The notes: a model not told the origin generated them from the sequence alone. A stretch of DNA of 64,000 nucleotides from Glossina fuscipes (GCF_014805625.2 NW_023998417.1:10616744-10680743), one strand, 5' to 3'. Shown: positions 1 through 12,390, numbered from the stretch's first letter. Numbers and translations: made by a program.

Positions 1-647
1 CGCTTACAATGACTTATACAATAGTTCGAGGGTTAAATGGAATACTTTTATCACTAAAATAAAGCGTTTTCCTTCAAAAGAAAATATAATATCTATACAG
101 GTTGGCAGCTTTCCCTTTACGATTGGAATAGAAGCCTATTTTTTACTCGTAAAATGAAATTACATAACCAGTGGAATTATTATATGTTTTTCCTTTCTGC
201 CAATTGTTCGACTACTTGTCACATTGACATCTTTCGGTTAGTAAAGTTTTCTTATTTTTACTTTTAATTGGAAAAGCTGAACACACTTAATGTCTTTGAG
301 GCGCTGTGAATAGCTTAACGAGGCTTCTCAAGGATGAAAGCCTGCGTTAGTTTTCTTTTGATCTCTCAGTTTTTGTTTCTGCGTAATCATATTCTTTTCA
401 TAAGAATAGTAAAAATTGTGAGAAGAAGAAGATGAAGAAGAATTCTGTTGGCAAATAATAAAGCTAGCACTTATTCAACGCTTAGTGCTCACATTCAATA
501 AGTTTGGCTAAGAATTTTATTGTGCTAAATATAAAGCGAACGACGCTTTGCCATATTATTACCTTATTTAGGATGATATGAGTATCGTGAAAAGTTAGCA
601 ATAGAAGTATGAGGAGCTAAGCCGTTTATCTCCAATGGTTACCAATC

Positions 648-698
648 AGCATCAGCCTTAGCCTCAGCGTCAGCGTCAGCGTCAGCATCGGCATCAGC
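648..698 (+). repeat. Hexanucleotide (CAGCGT/CAGCAT)n
   Basis: About eight imperfect hexamers of type CAGC(A/G)T or CAGCCT. One frame would read Ser-Ala repeats, but no open frame of useful size surrounds it, so it is treated as a microsatellite. Confidence 0.8.
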
Positions 699-1795
699 TT
701 ACAATTTCCAAGACCTATCTGCAGGGAAAATAGTATTTCTATTCATTTAATGGCCATAACAATAGTAAAATGTTTACAAACTTTACAATGCTTTACTGTC
801 ACTGGTACCTAATGACATCCAACGATTGTTTTCTGTTTACATACTTTACGTAAATATTGCTGTAGAATCTATAGCCGTACATAGAGTGATAATGGCGGTA
901 TATCGACGTTATAGTTGTTTTTGTTTTATTACAAACAATATACAATAACCATCAATAGTAAAACCTGTTTGCGTACATAAGCTAAAGGGAAATGTCTCGA
1001 ATACAATTTTATCAATAATGCAGCAACTAAACCAATAACTAACATAAACAACAATCACACTTTTAAATGTATGCAATCATGTACATATGTTTGGATGTTT
1101 GGACATATGTGTGCATATGTGTAAATATATTTGCACTCCATCTCTTTATGTCATACCACACTTACACACATACAAATTATGTTACAATATTATTATTGGA
1201 GTTTAAAAGGTTTTCATATGATTTCGTACAAAGTTCATCGTCATGTTCGTACGAATGAATGTTAAGTAAAGTTCTTGACTAATGTTACTAGGATGTTAGA
1301 TAGAAAATGCGTAGCTTGTTAGTTATGGAAATTGTGCATTTTACGAGTTTGTTATAAGCACAATAACAATAACATGTAATATTGGTAAATATTTGCCAAA
1401 CTTGAGAAATAAAGTTGAAGAATACTTATGTGAGATAAATGAGATTTTTATGGTTTTCGGAAAATAGTATTTTTTTTTTTAAATGTCTTTCACTATTATA
1501 TGTTTATGTATATTTATAAGTTTGTGAAAATTTTTTCAAGTTTTCCATGGCTACGCGTGTGTTTTGAATAAAAAGATTATTATAAAATTAACGAATATCT
1601 TTACATAATGACTTCTTCAGAGAGCTGAGATCCCTTTCTGGATTAAGAAGATCTAGTGAATATAAAAATACTAGTGCTAAGCACTTCAGATAAGCATTTC
1701 TTCTTTTCGTAATTGCACCATAAGTCATTCCTCTTGCAAGGGGGCATAAAGTTTGTGCTAAAGTGCAGGCTTGAAAGAGTTTTAATAGATTTCTG

Positions 1796-1828
1796 TTATA
1801 CCAATCGATTCATAACAATTTTCTGAAT
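1796..1828. repeat. 33-nt word shared with 35718-35750
   Basis: TTATACCAATCGATTCATAA followed by a stretch ending TTCTGAAT. The copy at 35718 differs at only a few positions. Probably a fragment of a dispersed repeat. Confidence 0.5.
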
Positions 1829-2040
1829 TTATATGAACCTATATATGTCTATGTTTGGCCAATGGATGTTCCCGTTCAAGTTTGCATTCAACTTATGTTC
1901 AACTTATTCAACATATGTTATACATATGTTATACATTCAACTATGTATTCGAGGGAGGGCATTTTTACGACTTCTCGCCCTATATAACGCTCTATTTCAC
2001 CAAATCTATTATATGAGGAAAAATTAGCTATTTGGGAATG

Positions 2041-2270
2041 GGAGGTATATTCATTATATCAAAACGGTTTGTAACGCCCGGAACGAAGCTGCAAGAGTCT
2101 ACAAAGTATAGACGGTCTTGATCAGCAAAGGTTTCATTTTGAATTTTTCGTAATGAAGATCCAACTGAAATAACAATTTCGCACCTTTTGACCTGGCAAG
2201 TCTTTTCTTTCAGGCCATCCCCTTACAGCGATTCCCAGGAAAAGTAAGCCTGTATATGGCAAAAAATTGT
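2041..2270. repeat. Diverged dipteran interspersed repeat
   Basis: GGAGGTATATT followed by GGTTTGTAACGCCCGGAAC and then GTCTACAAAGTATA...TTGATCAGC resembles an intergenic repeat I recall from tephritid genomes (GTTTGTAACACCC..., then ...TATAAAGTATAT...GATCAG). The later part, with CGCACCTTTTGACCTGGCAAG, is also like it. The boundaries are approximate. A related block in the opposite orientation occurs at 16505-16610. Class of element unknown. Confidence 0.5.
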
Positions 2271-4247
2271 AATTTATAGTATTTTACAATGAAGTTTGGC
2301 CGACCGAGAGTAGACTACATTGAGTTACAATTTGATCAACGTCCAGTCTTCGAAATCTTTCTTATAAAGAGCATCTCGCGAGAACTAAGCTTTTATTAGG
2401 GAGTAAAGTGTAATATTTTTGCATTTGATGCCAAATGCTGGAGTACGCTGTAGAATATATTGCAAGCGATCCTGTCATACTTTTACATGATAACTTATTT
2501 TAATTTTAACTTAAACCGTACGGGCTATGGGGTAAATTTCCTTAACAAGAATTTGTATTATTCTGGCAAAAAATTGATATCAAATCGATTTGGGTTTTTT
2601 TTCCTACTTTGAAAAAGCAGAGGCGAAGATTTGCTTAAATGTTTTATTTGCGAGAACTTTTTCTTATCCGCATAATACCATTCAGTTTAGCTTAGTAGTT
2701 TGAATGGAATTGAAAAAATGAGGAAAAAAGTTTCGCAATTGAATATTTATAAAATCAGAAGAAAATTTTTTTTTTTTCATAACCATTCATGGCTTTAGTG
2801 GATATTCGTGATAAGTACTTAAGTAAACATTTTAAAGGCTAAACTGAATACGCACGCACTTACAATGCAATATGAAATGCGGCAATACTAATATACATAT
2901 GTGTGTACATATAAATAAACAAGTTTTGTAAAATAAAAAAGAAAATTATGATATGAGCTGTGCAAGTATGAATAAGTATAAGTCCATGTTACATTTTTAA
3001 ACCATTATCAGACAAAATGTAAACAGAGTTTATTCACAAAAGTACTAGAGAAAGTAGTAGAAGTGCTTGTTATTTGTCTACTTTAAAGCCCTGCTTGCTT
3101 CTCTCAAGAATTGTCATGCACTTGACAAACATTTCAAAAATTTCCTTTGCTAACTAAGATAGTCAAAAAATATCTATAAACCTATAAACATATAAATGTC
3201 CCCCTTTATGAAAGTAGTTAGGTAGAAAGGTAGATATATATATATATATATATACTTTTTTGATTTTCTTATTATTTTTTATAGTTTGTCGTTGATATTT
3301 GGTAGCACAACGATGTTGCTATGCAATATTCAGATTTCAAGGCAATCAAAAGGCAATATTTATACTAAAGAGTATACATGGTCTGCTAGGGATTCTCAGG
3401 AATATTCATTTGGTTGCATCAACATAAGAGAAACAGAGAGCGAGAGAGTGGTTATCTTCCATTTAAATTTATTACGATAATCACATCTGGGCATTGTGTT
3501 CGGGTTTATGTAATCAAAATATTATGTATAAAATATTATATACTATTCATGCATGGATCCACTTACCTTTCTGTACTGCATTGGTTTGGTTTACATCCTT
3601 TTCGTTGGTTGGTTATTTTATGGCAACGAAGACAAAGAAGTTTATCAAATTCACACAGAGATGATAAAGCAAAATAAGAAAATTTTCCTCTATTTTTTTT
3701 TATACAAATTTTTCACTTCATTTCTTCTTCTTTTCATTTTTATTTTTTTTATTTATTTATTTTTTTTTTATAAATCTTTTCTATTTTGTATGCATTTCGT
3801 TGATTGCGTTATGTGCATCTTAGTGTTATGTGTATGACTTAATCTAATGTTTTCATTGTTAAATGGAGCTTTAAACAAACGTTTTTTCTTCTTTTTTTTT
3901 TTTTTTTTTGTAAGATTAGGATTTGATAAAATTTAATAAATGTCTTTTCTTTTTTATGAATTTTGATGCCATATTTAAGAAATGAATTATGTCTTGTAGT
4001 CGAGTTTTTGTATTTTTAGTTTTTTACTTTTCGATTTCAATTTAAGTCATAAGTATATTGCGAAGCGTTAAGTAACAAAAATTTTCAAGAATACGGATTT
4101 GTCTTGTTATGTACTAAGGAAGAGAAAAAGTATTACAAAGCAACGTTCGTACCGTTAGCAATAGGCAGTTAGTAAGACCCTAAACATTCTCGATTGAGAG
4201 ATTTCTTTAATAATTACGAGTCAAAGTGTAAGAGTATTTGGCATTTG
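2271..4247. other. Non-coding, T-rich from 3690 to 3910
   Basis: Contains the (TA)n at 3234 and T runs that give Phe-rich frames. Nothing else recognised. Confidence 0.6.
3234..3254. repeat. (TA)n microsatellite
   Basis: About ten pure TA units. Confidence 0.9.
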
Positions 4248-4640
4248 TTTGTCTGCCACTTTCTTCGCTGGCCGTCTAGTCAGCTTACTAACTCGTCCAT
4301 TTGCCTAACCGTCTGCTTTCCTATCCGTTTGCTTGCTCATGCGGCGCCCTGTCTATTTTTGCGCCTTCCCAATCGCGTGGTTTTCTGTCCGCTCGTTTGT
4401 CCGCTCGCGCTTTTGTTCGTCATTTCACAGGTATTTTGAATTTTGCTTCGTAATTGCAGCATTTATCTTTTTGCCTCTCTAAGTTTCTACACGACCTTCA
4501 GCTGGCTTTGGTTAGTTTCTTATTCGCTTATTCAAGTGTCAGTCCAGTTGTCCGTTTGCCTGTATTCTCGCCCGTGATTTCTCCACTCGTTTGATTGCTT
4601 GCCATCACCATCAACAGTCCATCTATCCGTCCGTCCTTCT
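4248..4640 (+). repeat. Pyrimidine-rich quasi-tetranucleotide block 1
   Basis: Degenerate CCGT/CTGT/TCCG/TTGC words recur every four or so bases (for example GTCCGCTCGTTTGTCCGC near 4388 and CCATCTATCCGTCCGTCC near 4618). It looks like an old (TCYG)n array that has mutated. The 81- and 94-codon frames here are by-products of T and C richness. Confidence 0.55.
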
Positions 4641-5149
4641 ACTTATTCGACCAGTCTTCGAAATAGTCCGATTTATTTTTTTACACTTTTACACGATTAT
4701 CATTTTTCTTTTTTTTCAAATTCTTTTTATAATTATTATATTCGATTGCAAATATTTTACTCACAATTGATTATTTTACTCTTTCGATATATTATATGTA
4801 GTTTCTTTGAAATTTTAATATTAGGTTGCATGACAAGTCTTTTGCATCTTCTCATTTCTTTCCCGTTTCGTGCGTTGATATAACGAAATTCGCGTCATTG
4901 CCGAAATCGATCTTTTCGCTTTTCATTTGCAATACCGCAACGATCTGTAATTAAAAAATTGAATATTTTTAATATACAAGAATTTTCAGTACACAATATG
5001 CAATATGTCTGAGTATGAATGAATGAATTTCGATATATAATATGATGACGAAAAAAAAATAAAAAAATGTAGTGCATAAAAAATCTATATTGGCATCAAA
5101 CTGCCGAAAGAAAAGTTGACAACATGTTAGTAGGGCAAATAGATATGAG

Positions 5150-5690
5150 TAAAGGAGTCACGTTCTCTCAACTTAATTGTTCAATATACATATACTCCAA
5201 GCTTATATACCCGATGGCCTTAACGATATCAACGAGGGTGTAAAAGTAAATGATTATAATGTTAACATCACAATGTATGACGATAACGTTACTTTTCTAG
5301 CAGATAGTTTAAATGATCGGCAATCGTTGGTAAATGCATTAATCTCCTGTACCTACATGAACGTTAGCAGGAAGAACACGTACAACAACGCATTTACAAC
5401 TATTCAGAATATGCCAAACGAAAGGGTATAAAAATGTAAATATCACACGGGTGCCAGATTAAGGGAAACTGGGATCTCTCCATGAAAATGAAATATTGAA
5501 CAGAAGTTGCGAGATCTGTATTTTATAAATACAAAAAAGTTTTTAAAAGCCGTCAGCTCAGTATTAACTTAATGATACGTTCGGAATGTATTGCTCTACG
5601 CAAAGAAGACATGGACTTTGAAGTTAGTCGACATGAATAAACTAGAATGTCTATCGTAGATTACTAAAAGACATCCGTGATCGAGCCACC
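5150..5690 (+). pseudogene. Decayed LINE reverse-transcriptase fragment
   Basis: The stretch reads, with frameshifts and stops, along the C-terminal half of an arthropod endonuclease/reverse-transcriptase (non-LTR) polyprotein. From 5154 one frame gives GVTFSQL, matching the 'G-x-x-L-S-P-L' block. The frame from 5177 gives LFNI, DINEGVKVN, YNVN and then Y-D-D-N at 5276-5287, where active elements have Y-A-D-D followed by T. It goes on through VTFLADSLNDRQSLVNAL and MNVS. Past the stop near 5431 another frame reads GARLRETG, and a third at 5579-5656 reads LLYAKKTWTLK and MNKLECL, the conserved 'LLYG-ETWTL' and 'MNKLE' blocks. Missing Ala in the catalytic box plus several frame breaks mean it is dead. 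No 5' half, poly(A) tail or target-site duplication is visible. Family-level naming within LINEs was not attempted. Confidence 0.85.
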
Positions 5691-6787
5691 ACTTTTATAT
5701 GCAAGCGTAGCATGTGCGCCTACGCTCGTGTTGTAGCTTTAGGTCATAGAAAGCAAAAACAAAAATTTTATATCTTATTAGACGAAGTCATGGTACAGAC
5801 AGCAAGCGAGCATCTTGTCTTCACAATATAACAATGGACGGACGGACAGACACAGTGTAGGATAATTGCTAACAGCAGCAAAAAAAAGGGAGACAAGTGT
5901 TTTTTGAAATTATTAGAAACCTAGAATAGGACAACTTGACATATTTATACACACCCTAGTGTAATTATGAGCGTTTTAATATGTAGCGTGTAAATCATTT
6001 AAAATTTTTAAATAAAATAACAAATTGTAGAGTTGCTAACACCTGATAGCCGACAGGCAGTTCAAGAAGAAGAATATGAATGGTTTCGTGCCAAACGGAT
6101 TAACACCTTCAAAGCGATTAATCTTAATCAAGTTTTATTCTATATGGCGTTGTGTATAGAAAATACATATATAGGTACAGATATCATGACGTTTTAAATG
6201 AATTTCTAATTGAAAAGCAATTTTCGAAAACACAATAAATTGATTCAATTCTGTTCTACAAACTATTGTTAAATGAGTTAAACGATTTGCGTTAATTAAG
6301 TTAAACAATTTTGTGAAAGCAAGTTTTATTGAATAAAAAATTCATTTTCAAATTTCTCGTCAAGGTGTAGAGATCATCTGTTTAACATTCCTTTAGTGGC
6401 AGGCGGTTGTTTGAACTAAAAAATGAAAAGAGTCGTTGGTATGTGAAAACTTTTTCTTTTTTTTTTTTTTAGACAATTTTCGACAGTAAACAATAACATT
6501 CTCGATGCCGTGGGTAAGCTTTAAAGTTTAAAAAAGTTCTTCCAAGAATACTTGCATTTATGTATTCGAATCCGGCGAATAAAATGAAAGTCGACTTTCG
6601 TTCGTCGTATGGATCTCTATCTATCAAGTTGACTCATTTGCGTAGTTCTCCTGTTAAACAATATAGGAACGCATCTAGTCTGACATAGTCAATTAAGCTT
6701 ACAATGATTTTTTATGTGTTAGTTGCTAATGCTTGTCTTACTTTTTACTTCTAGTATTTTATATTTTTGGTCTAAATAAATTATAAT

Positions 6788-6834
6788 AAATGATAATAAT
6801 AATAATATTTTTTTTTTTTTTTTTTTTTTTTTTA
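6788..6834 (+). repeat. (AAT)n followed by (T)n
   Basis: About six AAT units run into an uninterrupted T run of about 27 nt ending TTTAGG. The T run could be the reversed A tail of a retroposed element, but nothing recognisable lies on its 3' side. Confidence 0.75.
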
Positions 6835-7537
6835 GGAGAAATTTCTAATCTTCTCCGTTGTGTGCAGAAAAATTCAATTTAAAAATAAATTTGCCAGAAT
6901 TTTGCTAAAGTTTTTTCTTTTTCAAAAACAGTAATGATATTAGACCTCAAAATGGTAAACCAATATGATGATATGTGTTACCGACAGTTAAGCTAAGCAA
7001 TAATCTCAAGTTGATTTGTAAGTATAGTTAAATGTTTTTTAAATGAAGCTATTGCTTCGAAAGGGAAATTTCTAAAGCAAACACATTTCTTTTGTCAATA
7101 TCTGACAATAGAGATAAATTTCAATTTTCTATAAATTATCGGCTTCGTTAAGTAAAAGAAAAGTTAAAAAAGAAGAAGAAGCAAGCAAGCAAGCAAGCAA
7201 AGAAGGGATGAAGTGTAAATCATCGAGAAGGTGATAGTGGTAGTCTTTATGTGTACATATTCATATATAGTATGTGTGTTTGTGTGTGTATATATTTCTA
7301 CATACGTATTTATTTATATTTCGTGTACGACTATCTATCTATTGATAGTAAAGTTAAAAGATTTATAATTTATAGGTCTGCCTGCCCGCCTGCTTGCCTG
7401 TTTTATTTACTAAGATAGACAGGCTTGTCCTCGTATGCTTAGGAAATTTTCAACAACTTCAAGGCTAAGCCAAGCGAATTGAAAATTGAAAATATCTGCA
7501 AATACAAATATATTTATTGTAGATTATACGCCCTCTA

Positions 7538-7594
7538 AAGAGAGAGAGAAATAAAGAGAGAGAGAGAAATAGAGAGAGAGAGAGAGAGAGAGAA
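7538..7594 (+). repeat. (GA)n microsatellite, interrupted
   Basis: AG runs broken by AATA/AAAT; explains the Ser/Leu-rich reverse frame over it. Confidence 0.9.
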
Positions 7595-7839
7595 AGAATG
7601 AAAAACTGAAGGTAATAGCTGTTTATGCTTGTGTTTTCTGTTTGTTAAGTATATTATATTATTTGTAGTTTGGTTAGTACAGTAAATGGGATTCAAATGG
7701 ATTGTGGTCGAATTTTTGTTGGTCATTGTTGGATTTGTATGGCTTCGGTATTTAATACCTTGACTTGAGAGGATCCCATATCAACAAACACACACATACG
7801 AACTGGCATATATACACGCCTATCCATAACAAAGATATG

Positions 7840-7844
<5 letters not shown>

Positions 7845-7881
<37 letters not shown>
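7845..7881. repeat. (TA)n microsatellite
   Basis: About 18 pure AT units, the longest AT array in the first 10 kb. Confidence 0.95.
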
Positions 7882-7885
<4 letters not shown>

Positions 7886-8143
7886 TATCTAAGCATCATC
7901 TTATGTTTTATTTATTTCTCATTGAATTCATTTGCAAAGGAAATTGAATTGTGCTTTAGGTATAAAATTTAATTTAAATTTTTTGCTTTGTTTTATATGG
8001 CAATTATACGCCGTAAAATGCTGTTATGTTAAGGTGCGTAAATAAAATATAAGGATATTAGAATTCATTAATTTTCTTCATATGTCTAAAAAGGAATTTT
8101 CAATTAAAGTTGCATTTCAACTCCGATATAATTACAATATGAC

Positions 8144-8144
8144 C

Positions 8145-8181
<37 letters not shown>
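8144..8181 (+). repeat. (CAGA)n microsatellite
   Basis: Nine perfect CAGA tetramers. Similar but decayed GGACGGACGGACAGAC words near 5833 and in the repeats at 16.5 and 20.15 kb suggest such arrays grow from a GGAC-type seed inside an interspersed repeat. Confidence 0.95.
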
Positions 8182-8477
8182 CTATACAAGTATAATTATA
8201 AGGAAAGAATAATCCGTTCTTTGGCTTATATAGTTAAGCGTAGATTTTTTATGTAAGAATGCAAATAAAATCCGGAAATACTAAACAAATTGTTAACAAA
8301 AACATGCACTACAAACATATAAATACATACATACGTAACATACTGGCATGCTTTTAGTTTTAAAGCAACCATCACATACATCAGAGACTAGGGGAAGATT
8401 TAAAAGACGAGCGTAAAATCACTTGCTCCACCATATAACCGCAATGACAACATGCAGTGAAAACATAAGTTGTAATA

Positions 8478-8515
8478 GTACTACTATTACTACTACTACT
8501 ACTACTACTACTACT
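8478..8515 (+). repeat. (ACT)n microsatellite
   Basis: Nine perfect ACT units (8489-8515) after an imperfect start. They create poly-Thr and poly-Val frames on the two strands, neither of which is a gene. Confidence 0.95.
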
Positions 8516-8930
8516 GCTAGTACAACTAAAACTATTGCTATTACTAGAACATTACACATTAGGAAATTGTGTCGAGCGTATGTAGCCATAGCTATATACG
8601 CCATGTTATCGAGAGTAATTAAATTTGATAAATGACGACAGCATTAAGTATAGGCGAAGATGTGAGTTTGCTATGAGAGTACGAACAAGTATGTGGATAG
8701 AGTAAACGAAAAAATCACATAGGGATTAAAATGGATTCAGGCCATTATGTTACGTACATATACTATTTATATAAGCAAGCGAGCAACAAAGCGTAAGAAA
8801 AATGATATAAAGATATGCAAATCGCATACAACGGTAAAGGGATTACAAGTTTCTTTTGGAGGCCCTAAGGCCAAAAGTCAAAGCGGAAATCTATTAAAAT
8901 TGTATAAAATTGCGAAAAGATTCTTAAGAG

Positions 8931-8988
8931 AGACAAAGAAAGAAAGAGAGAGAGAAAGAGAGAGATAGAGAGAGATAGAGCGAGAGAA
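8931..8988 (+). repeat. (GA)n, interrupted by ATAG
   Basis: Purine-only dinucleotide tract with AAAG and ATAG interruptions. Confidence 0.85.
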
Positions 8989-9388
8989 ATGATTTACTCA
9001 AATTTAATCAACATATACGCTGGAGGATTTCTTCACAGATTACAAAATTATGCAAAATAGGAAGTGATTTTGTGTTGAAGACTAGAGATTTATGATTCTA
9101 CGCCAACTTCCTTTTAACGCATCAATTAAAACCGCTTACCGCTTAAAATTTTTTCTCTATACGTTTACTTTAGTTAAAAAGATTTCTCGATTGGCTAAAT
9201 ATGAGCCACGCAATAGATACAAATATAATTAAAAAACTGGACAGGATTAAGTTATAGGCTTTCCAGGCCATCCTAGTATGCCAGGTGACAAGGTGTTCTA
9301 TAGTGAGGAATTTTTTCAAATTAGATAATGCCGGGTAAAAAAATCAAAATAATATTTGTCTTCAGAAGCTTCGTTTGTCTTTATTAGT

Positions 9389-9415
9389 AGTAGGGTAGGG
9401 GTAGGGGTATGGGTA
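9389..9415 (+). repeat. (GGGGTA)n short array
   Basis: Three to four G3-4TA units, giving closely spaced G runs on one strand. A G-quadruplex is possible. It is not a telomere: flies of this group lack simple telomere repeats and the unit is not TTAGG. Confidence 0.7.
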
Positions 9416-10715
9416 AAACCTTTCCAGTGCACACTCATTACTATATGTGGGCGATATATAGGTGAAGATAACTCTAAGACGTATTTTACGAGCTGAACGA
9501 CGTTTGAAAAAAATTGAAAATCTCAATACAATGTCATCTGTCACTTCTTGAGTATCGCAATTTTGCGGTTCTTCGGAATTTCTGCAAAAATCTTGTAAAA
9601 TTTTCATATAATTTAATCGTTTAAACAATAAGTTTAGAAGATTTCCCCAAGGACGTCCAAATAATGTTATAACGCCTTTATTTGCAGTTTGTTTCAGTTT
9701 TGAGTAAGCGTTTTATTATAGAAGCATAGCTTTCCCTTAAATTATCTATTATTGTAAATAACCTGTTATTATATTTTAATTCAATTTAATTTACATTACA
9801 AAGCAACTGCACATAATGATGCAAATGTTAGTTTATTAAAATGTATTTACTTATATATGGTATTATTATTTAATTAACAAATTCATATGAAAATTGATGT
9901 TCATTTAATTAACAATTTATATACAGACATATATGTATACACGTATGTATGTACGTAGAGAGAAAAATTATTGGAGAAAAGTTACCACAAATGCATAAGT
10001 CAAAGTTCAAATGGTTGTGCATAAAAAAAAAAAAAAACAAACAATTAAACTTTATTCATTTTAGGTCGAATTATGGCTACTAACCGCTATTTAAAGCCAA
10101 ATTTATGCTCGCTGTGAAAGCGGCAGTAGTGCGATTGAAACAAATTTTCCACTAAATTGTGATATAAGCATAAGTTTTCTGGCAAATGTTTTGAAATTTT
10201 TATTAAAGCACTTCGTCTCTCCTAGTCTGCCCATCACTCGTCAAGTTATTTTTTGAACTTTAAGGAAGCAATTAAATGTATCCTTAGTTTCTTTCTAAAT
10301 ACTACTTTATGCGAGCTTCAATACGATTTCATTCTTCGTTCATGTGTAAGAGAAAATGTAACAGAAAAATTATATTCGGTTGTGGTGGAGTCACACTGTA
10401 CATTATCTTCTTTTTTTTTTTAAATAGAAACAATAACAACAAAGAAGATAAAAAATCGAATGAAATTTTTAGTATTCTATAATATTGGGTGAGAGCGTGG
10501 TCGCAGCAAGTGCTTGGTTCACATTTATCCCTAAATCGCCCATGTATACATCTAGCTATATATCTTTACTCCAGTCTTTTTAAGGTTCTGGGAATAATGA
10601 TAGCAAAGTGATAAACAAGTATATGAGAGAATGAAAATATTATCTTATCATCTACTGCTAGCTAACGCATATAAATATAAATAAATATTGTCTGTTTGTG
10701 TGAACATATGTACAG

Positions 10716-10746
<31 letters not shown>

Positions 10747-11256
10747 CATTGTTAAGTAGATATATTGAAGGATAATCAAATATTTATATAAATTGCATTT
10801 AATACTATTTACATAATTTATTTCAAGTGTTATATCAAGCATTGGCACTACGTCAACACTCATGTTGTTTGTACTGTAAAATTGATTGAATAGTTAAACA
10901 CTCGCATTTACATATATGTAAACAAATTGCGTGTCAACAAAATAAGTGACTACTAAGGTACACTACTACAACTATTATTATATTTAATAAAAATGATGTA
11001 TGTAGAGAAGGCTTGGAAATTATTATTGATTTACTATTTTGTTTAAATGCTACGACCATCAACTCACAAATTAAGTTCTTTCGCGTAACACAATGACATT
11101 TATGCAATTACGGTTATAAAGGATATTCTATGGAGTTTATTTGGAATCAATTTTATAAACTGATAAATGTCAAGCAAAACTAATGAATTCTATTTAAATG
11201 ATAATCAAAAGAAACTTTTAATGGAAAATTGTTTTCTTTTCAAATTTTCTTTCTAG
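9416..11256. other. Probable intron upstream of the Ly6 micro-exon
   Basis: The exon at 11257 must be preceded by an intron, and no earlier exon was found. The tract is AT-rich with poly(A) at 10024-10037 and poly(T) at 10411-10421. No Cys-Tyr-x-Cys-type Ly6 start was found on the + strand, though my scan was not exhaustive. Confidence 0.45.
10716..10744. repeat. (TA)n microsatellite
   Basis: About 14 TA units. Confidence 0.95.
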
Positions 11257-11314
11257 AAATACGTTAGCGAGTTATCAACCGTACGAGATTGTGCCACTGA
11301 ATGTGTAGAGAAAG
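11257..11314 (+). CDS. Ly6/uPAR-type protein, internal 58-nt exon
   Basis: The exon is preceded by a pyrimidine-rich acceptor ending in TTTCTAG and followed by the donor AAAG|GTTAGT. Read in phase 0 it encodes 19 residues beginning KYVSEL, then STVRDCATECVEK, and leaves one G. That G joins the AA opening the exon at 12391 to make a Glu codon, so the two exons are in frame across a 1076-nt intron. In Ly6/three-finger proteins a stretch of this kind (VRxCAxxC) precedes the final CC-CN motif. Insect members are usually secreted, GPI-anchored modulators of receptors, ion channels or septate junctions. The exon is far below ordinary ORF length cut-offs and was found by reading splice sites. It holds two cysteines. 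The preceding exon, which should carry the signal peptide and first fingers, was not located. The assignment to the Ly6 superfamily is firm; the exact orthologue is not recognised, so no symbol is given. Confidence 0.82.
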
Positions 11315-11926
11315 GTTAGTAACGTAGTAATTTCTATTAAACTTTTATTAACTTACTAAGCGTATCCTAAGCTTAGAACTCAACTTCTGCATGAAAACAT
11401 TTCCAAAATAAAAATATAGTTTTAAAAATTTGAATTTATTTTTTTAACATTTTACTAAAAAAGATGACACTAGCAGATGGCTTAAAATAAATAAATTGTT
11501 GCATCTATGCATATTTTACCTATAGGCACTGCTTGTCGCCCTTAATTATAAACATAAGCCGTCATTGGGTTTTCGACAAGTTAGCGTTACTTTGCTTGCG
11601 AACATCTGTCAAACTTTCACTTCTCGACTCGAAAATGCCAATATATATATATATATATATAAGATATCCCACGGAAGTGCATACAAAAGAGTTTTCGGTA
11701 ACCTGGAATGATAGGAGGCTTGCGCAAAAATCGGACAAAAGCCGGTAGTACTGCTTTGTCTGGTCAGTTCTACGGAAAGTATTGTCGTATTGCGACAGGG
11801 ACATTACTTTGTTTAAAAGTATTTGGAAAACTTTTACCTTCGCCATGAAAAAGCAGTGTATTTAACTAGCGATATAAGACATCTTCTTGAAGTGTACGGC
11901 AGTTTAGTTTATGGGAGGTAGAGTAT

Positions 11927-11991
<65 letters not shown>

Positions 11992-12390
11992 CGGAGGGTG
12001 GGTTCAACAGAGCCTAATGGTGCATTGAAAAAATTGCATTGAAAGCTTCCCGAACTCAATGATGTGATCACAACTGATGTGACATAAATTTTAAAAGCGG
12101 TAACCTAAGATCTTCTACCGCCACCGTGTTAAGCAGATGTTCTTGATTTTATTGCCACTTGTTCTTGGTTCAGCTAACAACTGTTTTCATTCTAATTTTA
12201 AATGAGAAAAAATCTTTTCATTTCTGGATATTTTAAAAAGAAGAATGGTTCAGAAGTATGAAGTTTAGTTTCAATATTTTTTAAAAACCCATAACTTATT
12301 TGTATAAAAATAAAAAACACTATATAAACGCCAAAAAGGCTTTATTTTTAAATAAATATTGAAAGAATTTATTATATTTTTAATCCTTAG
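11315..12390 (+). other. Intron between the two Ly6 exons
   Basis: It starts GTTAGT and ends CCTTAG. It contains a (TA)n tract at about 11641-11661 and a long (GA)n tract at 11932-11987. The stretch 11525-11850 has higher GC than its surroundings and open frames on both strands, but I recognise no protein in it; it may be an old interspersed repeat. Confidence 0.8.
11932..11987 (+). repeat. (GA)n microsatellite in the Ly6 intron
   Basis: About 55 nt of AG with a single AAAG interruption, the longest GA array in the window. In flies such tracts can bind GAGA factor; whether this one does cannot be told from sequence. Confidence 0.95.

Larger units (their letters stand above)
1..2040. other. 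Non-coding, nothing recognised beyond listed repeats
   Basis: AT-rich with a GAA-rich run (421-440) and the hexamer array. Short frames at 1067 and 1833 are accidental. If the Ly6 gene has a far upstream promoter, this may be intron. Confidence 0.55.
5691..8143. other. Non-coding downstream of the LINE remnant
   Basis: AATGGACGGACGGACAGACAC at 5832 is a GGAC-type block. T run at 6461-6474, (GCAA)n at 7181-7201, a CTGCCTGCCCGCCTGC run at 7377-7400. No exon supported. Confidence 0.55.

Noticed and set aside
2209..2250. 30-nt micro-exon look-alike (TTTCTTTCAG ... GTAAGC)
   Set aside because: It lies inside the decayed repeat at 2041-2270 and has no partner exon or motif.
8144..8181. Regular direct repeats that could suggest a CRISPR-like array
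   Set aside because: Pure tetranucleotide microsatellite without spacers; eukaryotic context.
8419..8635. Frames over the (ACT)n array on both strands
   Set aside because: Poly-Thr and poly-Val come from the microsatellite.
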